NCBI RefSeq assembly: GCF_000720255.1
Contig: NZ_JOJE01000001.1
Span: 186,001-250,000 of the forward strand
Length of the DNA: 64,000 nt
Direction: 5' to 3'
DNA from: Streptomyces griseus subsp. griseus
Lineage (GTDB): Bacteria; Actinomycetota; Actinomycetes; Streptomycetales; Streptomycetaceae
Position 1 is the stretch's first letter. Each line of letters begins with the position of its first letter. Positions 58,785 through 64,000 of the stretch are shown one piece after another. A program made the position numbers and the translations under genes. The notes under the pieces are model-generated. The model saw nothing but the letters and a program-made list of their open reading frames with translations. It did not search any database and was not told where the DNA came from.

Positions 58785-59713
58785 CCGTGCGGCGCGACAG
58801 CGCGCCGCGCCAGGGCGGTGCGCTGCTGGTCGTCGGGGACGTGGTGACGGACGTCGTCGCCCGGCACCGCGGGCCGCTCGCGCGGGGCACCGACACCGCC
58901 GCCACCATCCGGACCCTGCCGGGCGGGGCGGGCGCCAATATGGCGTGCTGGGCCGCACATTGGGGGTGGACGGACGTACGCCTGCTCGGCCGGGTGGGCA
59001 GCGACAGCGCGGTGTGGCACGAGCGGGAGCTGGTCGCCTGCGGGGTGCGACCGCTTCTGGTCAGGGACCCGGAGGCACCGACCGGCACGGTGGTCTGCAT
59101 GGTCGACACGGACGCCTCGGCCGAGCGGACGTTCCTCACGGACAGCGGCGCGTCCCTGAGGCTGGAGCCCAGGGACTGGTCCGATGCGATGCTCGACGGG
59201 GTCGTCTGGCTTCACCTGTCGGGCTACCTGCTGTTCTCCGCCACCGGCCGGGCACTAGTGGCGGAGGCCCTGAGAGCGGCCCGCGCGCGTAGGGTGCCGG
59301 TGAGTCTGGACCCGGCCTCGGCGGGTTTCCTGGTGGAGCTGGGGGTCGACCGTTTCCTGGCGCTCGTCGACGGGGTCGAGGTCCTCCTGCCCAGCCGTGA
59401 CGAGGCGTGTCTGCTGACGGGTCTGCCGGATACGGCGGACGCCGCCGTCCGGCTCAGTCGGCACATTCCGCTGGTGGTCACCAAGCAGGGCGCGGACGGT
59501 GCGCTCGTGGCTCGCGACGGCGCCGTGCTCACCCGAGTCTCCGCCCGGCCGACGACGCCCAGGGACACCACGGGGGCCGGTGACGCCTTCACCGGCGCGT
59601 TCATCGCCACGCTGCTCGCGGGCGGCGAACCGCAGGACGCGGCGGCGGAGGGATGCAGAGCGGGGGCACACGCGGTGGAACGGGTGGGCGGCCGTCCTCC
59701 CGCGGCGACATGA
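58781..59713 (+). CDS. psuK: PfkB-family kinase, probable pseudouridine kinase
   Basis: 310 residues from ATG 58781, overlapping psuG by 4 bases. PfkB motifs: LVVGDVVTDVVARH at the N-terminus, LPGGAGANMACWAAHWG, and C-terminal DTTGAGDAFTGAFIATLL with the catalytic Asp. The coupling with psuG makes pseudouridine the likely substrate: kinase makes pseudouridine 5'-phosphate for the glycosidase. Sequence alone would permit another nucleoside or sugar. Confidence 0.85.
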   Translation: MTVRRDSAPRQGGALLVVGDVVTDVVARHRGPLARGTDTAATIRTLPGGAGANMACWAAHWGWTDVRLLGRVGSDSAVWHERELVACGVRPLLVRDPEAPTGTVVCMVDTDASAERTFLTDSGASLRLEPRDWSDAMLDGVVWLHLSGYLLFSATGRALVAEALRAARARRVPVSLDPASAGFLVELGVDRFLALVDGVEVLLPSRDEACLLTGLPDTADAAVRLSRHIPLVVTKQGADGALVARDGAVLTRVSARPTTPRDTTGAGDAFTGAFIATLLAGGEPQDAAAEGCRAGAHAVERVGGRPPAAT

Positions 59714-59765
59714 CGGGCACCGTCTGATCAACACTGCGGTGCTTGCCCGGCTGCCTCCGGCTCGC

Positions 59766-60560
59766 TCACACCTTCCGCCCCCAGGCCGAGATCATCGGGG
59801 CCGTGGCCAGGTCCATGGTGCCGGACGCCACGTTGGCGAGGTGGCGGTCGATGTCCTCCTGCGTGGCCAGGCCGGCGGCGACCAGATCGCCACGGATCTG
59901 ACGGATCGTCGCGGACTCCAGGGCCGCGCAGGCGGGCGAGGCGAGGGGAAACCAGGCGTCGGCCGTGACGTCGCGCAGCCCCGCCTCCCGCAGCAGACGC
60001 GGCAGTCTGCGGCCGTACGCCAGGTCGGCGCCGCGGTCGGAGAGCAGTCGGCGGAAGCCCTGGCGCAGCCGGTTCGCGAGCTGCTGCTCGGGGCCGTACT
60101 CGTCGGGGCAGGTCAGCGGCTGAAGGGCAGGGTCGGCGTCCTCGATCAGGATGCGTCCGCCGGGGCGCAGGGCCTTCACCATGGACCGCAACGCCCGGTC
60201 CCGGTCGGGTACGTGAACCAGGACGAGCCGGGCGTGCACCAGGTCGAAGCCCTCCCCCGGCGGCTCCTGCGCGCCGACGTCGTGGACGCGGACCTCGACC
60301 GGCGGCCGGGCGGCGGGGGTCAGCCGTGAGGTGTCGATGTCGGTCGCGACGACCTTGCCGGTCGGCCCGACCTTCTTGGCGAGCCAGGACACCACCGAGG
60401 TGCCGCCGGCGCCGACCTCCCAGCAACGCCAGCCGGAGCCGACGCCGAAGCCCTCGAGGTACCGGAAGGTCGTGGGATCGAAGAGGGTGGCGAAGGCGGT
60501 GAAACGCTCTGCCGCCTCGGTCTGGCGGTTGTCGAGGAGGTACCCGTCGGATCGCGTCAT
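59766..60560 (-). CDS. Class I SAM-dependent methyltransferase
   Basis: 264 residues. SAM-binding motif I is CWEVGAGGTSVVSWLA (about 47-61), followed by VVATDID at the end of strand two and FDLVHARLVLVHVPD for motif post-I/II, then LRPGGRILIED. The N-terminus YLLDNRQTEAAERFTAFATLFDPTTFRYL (in part) is found in UbiE-like actinobacterial methyltransferases. Substrate unknown. Convergent with psuK. Confidence 0.9.
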   Translation of the reverse strand: MTRSDGYLLDNRQTEAAERFTAFATLFDPTTFRYLEGFGVGSGWRCWEVGAGGTSVVSWLAKKVGPTGKVVATDIDTSRLTPAARPPVEVRVHDVGAQEPPGEGFDLVHARLVLVHVPDRDRALRSMVKALRPGGRILIEDADPALQPLTCPDEYGPEQQLANRLRQGFRRLLSDRGADLAYGRRLPRLLREAGLRDVTADAWFPLASPACAALESATIRQIRGDLVAAGLATQEDIDRHLANVASGTMDLATAPMISAWGRKV

Positions 60561-60811
60561 GCCGCGATCATCCCAGCTGCCCGCCTTGTCCGACGCGGTC
60601 GACGCGGTCGACGCTCCAGCAGGACACGGGGGGCGCCTCGGCAGGACAGAACAGGGCGGTCGCGGGAGGCCCTGGTGGTCCCGTTGTCCACAGCCGGGAA
60701 CAAAGCGGAATGTTCCGTTTCCACAGGCTTACCCGGCACCTACGTCGGCCTGGCAAACTGGCGCGGCAGGCAGGGAATGCGGTGCGAGGAGAGTCACGCA
60801 AGGAGATCCAG

Positions 60812-61939
60812 ATGTCCATGGCAGGGAATCTGCGGAAGGTCACCGGCCTCGGCGGGGTCGGCGGCCTCCGCAAGGTGGCACGGCTGGCCCGGCGACGCCC
60901 GCGGGTCGACCTGAGCCACCCCGCCAGGTCCCCGCTGGGCTCGTCGGTGGTGAACTGCGTGACCTACCGGGACGGTGTCCGGGACCCGGCCGGCGGCGAC
61001 CTGGTCGACACGGTGGAGCGGGTCCGCAAGAGCGGCGACGGCTTCGTGTGGCTCGGTCTCCACGAACCCACGGACCAGGAGTTCGCAGGCATCGCCGAGC
61101 TCTTCGACCTGCATCCCCTGGCGGTCGAGGACGCGATCGAGGCCCACCAGCGTCCGAAGGTGGAGCGGTACGGCGACACTCTGTTCGCCGTGTTCAAGAC
61201 GGTCTGCTACGTCGAGCACGAGGAGCTGACCGCGACGAGCGAGGTGGTGAACACCGGCGAGATCATGGTGTTCGTCGGCCGCGACTTCGCCATCACGGTG
61301 CGGCACGGCCGGCACGGCTCGCTGGGTCCGCTGCGCGAGGAGCTGGAGTCGGATCCGGGCCAGCTCACCAAGGGCCCGTCGGCTGTACTGCACGCGATCG
61401 CGGACCATGTGGTCGACGACTACCTCGACGTCATCGACGCGGTGCAGGCGGACATCGACCAGGTCGAGACGGACGTCTTCGCGGAGAACGGCGCACGGGC
61501 CGACCCGGGCCGTATCTACCAGCTCAAGCGGGAACTGCTGGAGCTGAAGCGGGCGGTGGTGCCGCTCGGCCGCCCGCTCAAAGAGCTGTCCGAACGGCCC
61601 ACCCGGGCGGTCGAGCCGGAGATACAGGCGTACTTCCGCGATGTCTCCGACCATCTGCTGCGGGCCACGGAGCAGATCGCCGCCTTCGACGAACTACTGA
61701 ACTCGATCCTGCAGGCGCACCTGGCTCAGGTCACGGTCGCGCAGAACGAGGACATGCGGAAGATCACGGCGTGGGCCGCGATCGTCGCCGTACCGACGAT
61801 GGTGTGCGGGGTGTACGGCATGAACTTCAAGCACATGCCCGAACTCCACTGGCGGTACGGATACGGCATGGTCATCGGGGTGATATCCGTCGCCTGTCTG
61901 GTGCTCCACCGCGGCTTCCGGCGCAACGGCTGGCTCTGA
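60812..61939 (+). CDS. corA: Magnesium/cobalt transporter CorA family
   Basis: 375 residues from ATG 60812 (RBS AAGGAGAT); the in-frame ATG at 60710 lacks a ribosome site. Cytoplasmic alpha/beta domain, long stalk helix (FAENGARADPGRIYQLKRELLELKR, in part), then two C-terminal membrane helices separated by the selectivity signature YGMN and FKHMPEL. Pentameric Mg2+/Co2+ channel. The upstream region has a short CGGAATGTTCCG palindrome. Confidence 0.95.
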   Translation: MSMAGNLRKVTGLGGVGGLRKVARLARRRPRVDLSHPARSPLGSSVVNCVTYRDGVRDPAGGDLVDTVERVRKSGDGFVWLGLHEPTDQEFAGIAELFDLHPLAVEDAIEAHQRPKVERYGDTLFAVFKTVCYVEHEELTATSEVVNTGEIMVFVGRDFAITVRHGRHGSLGPLREELESDPGQLTKGPSAVLHAIADHVVDDYLDVIDAVQADIDQVETDVFAENGARADPGRIYQLKRELLELKRAVVPLGRPLKELSERPTRAVEPEIQAYFRDVSDHLLRATEQIAAFDELLNSILQAHLAQVTVAQNEDMRKITAWAAIVAVPTMVCGVYGMNFKHMPELHWRYGYGMVIGVISVACLVLHRGFRRNGWL

Positions 61940-61955
61940 CCGGCCGCACGGCCGG
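61940..61955. terminator. Short hairpin between corA and CBS genes
   Basis: CCGGCC / GGCCGG with a 4-base loop in the 25-base gap between two convergent genes; weak but placed to serve both. Confidence 0.4.
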
Positions 61956-61964
61956 GGACCGGTT

Positions 61965-62393
61965 TCAGTGCGGGGCGGTCCTGGCGTAGACGCTCTCGGC
62001 CCAGGAGCCGATCTGGTCCTCCGTCAGGTGCTGGGCGAGGTCGGACTCGCTGATCATGCCCACCAGGCGCTTGTCCTCGATGACGGGCAGCCGGCGGATC
62101 TGGTGCTCCTGCATCTCGTGGAGAACCTCACTGACGTCGGCGTCCGCGTCGATCCAGCGGGGGGTGCCCTGGGCCAGCTCACCGGCGGTCGTCTTGGCGG
62201 GGTCGTGTCCGAGGGCCACGCAGCCGACGACGATGTCGCGGTCGGTGAGGATGCCGCAGAGCCGTTCGTTCTGGTCGCTGATGGGCAGGGCGCCGACGTT
62301 CAGGTCGCGCATGAGCTCGGCGGCCCGGTCCAGGGTTTCGTGGGCGGGGATCCACTGGGCACCGCGGTGCATGATGTCTCGGGCGGTGGTCAT
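61965..62393 (-). CDS. CBS-domain protein
   Basis: 142 residues from ATG 62393 with CCGGAGGTG upstream. Two CBS domains: ARDIMHRGAQWIPAHETLDRAAELM (in part) with GALPISDQNERLCGILTDRDIV, and the second ending HQIRRLPVIEDKRLVGMISESDL. Such stand-alone pairs bind adenine nucleotides and act as energy sensors, or pair with partners. Convergent with corA; no partner identified. Confidence 0.93.
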   Translation of the reverse strand: MTTARDIMHRGAQWIPAHETLDRAAELMRDLNVGALPISDQNERLCGILTDRDIVVGCVALGHDPAKTTAGELAQGTPRWIDADADVSEVLHEMQEHQIRRLPVIEDKRLVGMISESDLAQHLTEDQIGSWAESVYARTAPH

Positions 62394-62523
62394 GGGACAC
62401 CTCCGGTGCCGGGCGGCCGGCGCGGCGCGGGCGCACCGCTGTTCCCGTCGCCCTTCATTCTCGCCGTCGCCGGGGGTCGGTGCACCCGGGGCCACACCCC
62501 CGACACTGCGGTACCCCCAGGAC

Positions 62524-63183
62524 TCAGTCCGCCGCCCCGGGCAGCCCGCCCCACGCCGGATGCCGGGGATCGTCCGCCCGTACGAGGACGTCCGCCGTGC
62601 CTGCCGGGTCGGTCTCCCGCTCGTAGCGGGCGAAGGCGGGGAGGGTCCAGTGGTCGGTCTCGGGGGTGCGGCGGCGCAGGGCGCCCGAGGAGAGGAGGAC
62701 GTGGACCGTCAGGTCGAAGGGGAACCAGTGGCGCAACAGGAGGGGACCGTGCAGCAGGAGGAAACCGCCGGGCGGGAGTCGGGAGTAGGGGCTGCGCGTG
62801 GCGCGGTCGGTGGCGGGATCCCAGAAGTCGGGCAGGATCCGCCCGTCGCCCCCGGCTTCGAGGGGGCCGAACACCTCACGCCAGAGGGCGCCGGTGTCGA
62901 ACCAGCCGTTGTAATAGGCCTCGACGTCCTGGTGGCCGTATTCCAGCCGGAGCGAGGCCGGGCGCAGGAAGCCGTGTGTGTCGACGGTCAGCGAGGGCCG
63001 GCCGCGCAGACGGAGGGCCTCGGCGACCAGCGCCGCGAGGTCTCCGGGGCGGGCCGCCGGGGCACCGTCGAAGGCGATGCGCGGCCAGGGGCTGTCGTCG
63101 GCCGGCTTCAGGTCGAGCAGCCGCTCGGCGAGGAGGTCGCCGAGCCGGTCCCAGGTGATCGCTTCGAATCGCACACCGTCCAT
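62524..63183 (-). CDS. Uridine-kinase-like protein with degenerate P-loop
   Basis: 219 residues from ATG 63183. The layout is that of the uridine kinase family of actinobacteria: N-terminal strand [16 protein letters not shown] where the Walker A GxSGSGKS should be, VDTHGFLRPASLRLEYG for the substrate loop (DxFxR-like), and FLLLHGPLLLRHWFPFDLTVHV. The P-loop has no GK[ST], so kinase activity is doubtful or a different nucleotide contact is used. Divergent from the DUF2293 gene. Confidence 0.75.
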   Translation of the reverse strand: MDGVRFEAITWDRLGDLLAERLLDLKPADDSPWPRIAFDGAPAARPGDLAALVAEALRLRGRPSLTVDTHGFLRPASLRLEYGHQDVEAYYNGWFDTGALWREVFGPLEAGGDGRILPDFWDPATDRATRSPYSRLPPGGFLLLHGPLLLRHWFPFDLTVHVLLSSGALRRRTPETDHWTLPAFARYERETDPAGTADVLVRADDPRHPAWGGLPGAAD

Positions 63184-63222
63184 GATCCTGGTTCCCCGCC
63201 CGTGAAGGGGAATGAACCCGGT

Positions 63223-63924
63223 ATGGCAGCCCTCGCTACTCCCCCGCCCCGCACCGGGCTTCTCGTCATCCAGCCGATCAGGAGGAAACACTGCGCCGAC
63301 TGCCGTCGGGGGCCGCTGCCGCTGCTCCTCCTGGAGGACGGTGCGCCGCGGTGTCTGGACTGCGCCGATCTCGGCCACCTGGTGTTCCTGCCACGCGGGG
63401 ACACGGCACTGACCCGCAGATCGCGGGAGGAGAGCACGCTGTCGGCGGTGGTCGTGCGCTTCAACCGGCGCAAGGGGCGCTACGAGCGGCAAGGCGTCCT
63501 CGTGGAGGAGGCGGGGCTGACGCGGGCCGAGGAGCGGTGCCTCGCGGACGCGGAGGCTCGTCGACGGCGGCGGGCCAGGGACGCTCGTCGGCGGGCGGCG
63601 CAGGACGCGCGGTTCATGGAGGCGTTCGCGGCGGAGATACGGCGGCTGCTTCCCGGCTGCCCCGAGGACCGGGCCCGGGCGATCGCGGCGCACGCCTCGG
63701 CGCGGGGCAGCGGGCGAGTCGGGCGCAGTGCCGCTGGGCGGGCGCTGTCCGAGGTCGCGGTGGTGTCGGCGGTCGTGGCCTCGGCACGGCATCTGGACAC
63801 GCCGTACGACCAGCTGCTGATGAGCGGGCTGCCACGGCACGAGGCGCGACGGCGGATCGCGCCGGGAGTGGAGGCCGTGCTGCGGGGATGGGGCTGGGAG
63901 AGGGGGATCGGCCCCGCCGGATGA
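63223..63924 (+). CDS. DUF2293 domain-containing protein
   Basis: 233 residues from ATG 63223. The N-terminal part has a CxxC...CxxC pattern (HCADCRRG, CLDCADLG) suggesting a zinc site, followed by an Arg-rich region of about 40 residues. Residues 150-230 (AFAAEIRRLLPGCPEDRARAIAAHA..SGRVGRS..ALSEVAVVSAVVASARH, in parts) match the DUF2293 domain. Function unknown; the basic region hints at nucleic acid binding. Confidence 0.85.
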   Translation: MAALATPPPRTGLLVIQPIRRKHCADCRRGPLPLLLLEDGAPRCLDCADLGHLVFLPRGDTALTRRSREESTLSAVVVRFNRRKGRYERQGVLVEEAGLTRAEERCLADAEARRRRRARDARRRAAQDARFMEAFAAEIRRLLPGCPEDRARAIAAHASARGSGRVGRSAAGRALSEVAVVSAVVASARHLDTPYDQLLMSGLPRHEARRRIAPGVEAVLRGWGWERGIGPAG

Positions 63925-63933
63925 AGCCCGTCC

Positions 63934-63975
63934 GATGTGGCCCGCCGGATGCGGCCCGCCGGATGCGGCCCGCCG
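63934..63975. repeat. Three tandem 14-bp repeats
   Basis: GATGCGGCCCGCCG three times (63934-63947 with one variant base, 63948-63961, 63962-63975), starting 10 bases after the DUF2293 stop codon; a partial fourth unit follows. Confidence 0.85.
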
Positions 63976-64000
63976 GAGCGGAGCCCGGAGAGAACCGGAA

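Noticed and set aside
60690..60720. M-box magnesium riboswitch before corA
   Set aside because: Only a short CGGAATGTTCCG palindrome and no long structured leader; the gene has a simple AAGGAG site.

Overview
The window comes from a high-GC actinomycete and is almost certainly a Streptomyces chromosome core region. Evidence: the sporulation regulator WhiA, an RbpA-family protein, sugar ABC systems without their own ATPase, frequent GTG/TTG starts, many leaderless promoters, and the conserved actinobacterial order uvrC-rapZ-yvcK-whiA-gap-pgk-tpiA-secG. There are no tRNA or rRNA genes, CRISPR arrays, insertion sequences or phage genes that I can see.

Layout. 1-6.5 kb: pentose-phosphate operon tkt (5' end outside the window), tal, zwf, opcA, pgl. 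zwf has lost the last roughly 50-60 codons before its extreme C-terminus and now reads in frame into opcA. 6.5-13.1 kb: minus-strand alpha-glucoside import cluster (two binding proteins, a GH13 alpha-glucosidase, two permeases; one permease carries an inserted extracytoplasmic beta-sandwich-like domain). 13.2-16.8 kb: PadR regulator plus ABC efflux pair. 16.9-18.5 kb: pgi. 18.6-19.3 kb: decayed MFS pseudogene. 19.5-23.5 kb: RbpA paralogue, secG, tpiA, pgk, gap. 23.7-31.9 kb: secreted M14 carboxypeptidase, whiA, yvcK, rapZ, uvrC. 32.3-37.1 kb: DNA-binding protein, LacI regulator with sugar kinase, XRE regulator divergent from a YceI protein. 37.1-40.2 kb: uvrA. 40.4-46.3 kb: mycothiol-type isomerase, MBL hydrolase, polar amino-acid ABC transporter, aroQ, S66 peptidase. 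46.3-52.8 kb: MHS-type transporter, calcium/proton antiporter, TerC behind a candidate manganese riboswitch, and two TerD proteins, one fused to an ATPase-like domain with no Walker A. 52.9-57.8 kb: uvrB, MHYT protein, secreted GDPD, ogt. 57.9-64 kb: pseudouridine catabolism psuG-psuK, a methyltransferase, CorA, CBS protein, uridine-kinase-like protein, DUF2293 protein.

How it fits together. Three pathways of central carbon metabolism (glycolysis, pentose phosphate, sugar import) sit beside the whole UvrABC excision-repair set. The most coherent regulatory signal is a DNA-damage promoter of the RecA-independent mycobacterial/Streptomyces type (TTGTCAGTGGC-N6-TANNNT). It lies upstream of uvrA, uvrB and ogt and, unexpectedly, of the dead MFS gene, with a degraded version before uvrC. 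At uvrB, ogt and uvrC the -10 lies 6-7 bases from the ATG, implying leaderless transcripts. Several neighbouring housekeeping genes show the same leaderless geometry.

Most noteworthy items: the zwf deletion/fusion, the repair promoter set, the domain-inserted permease, and the TerC-TerD-CAX metal/stress neighbourhood.
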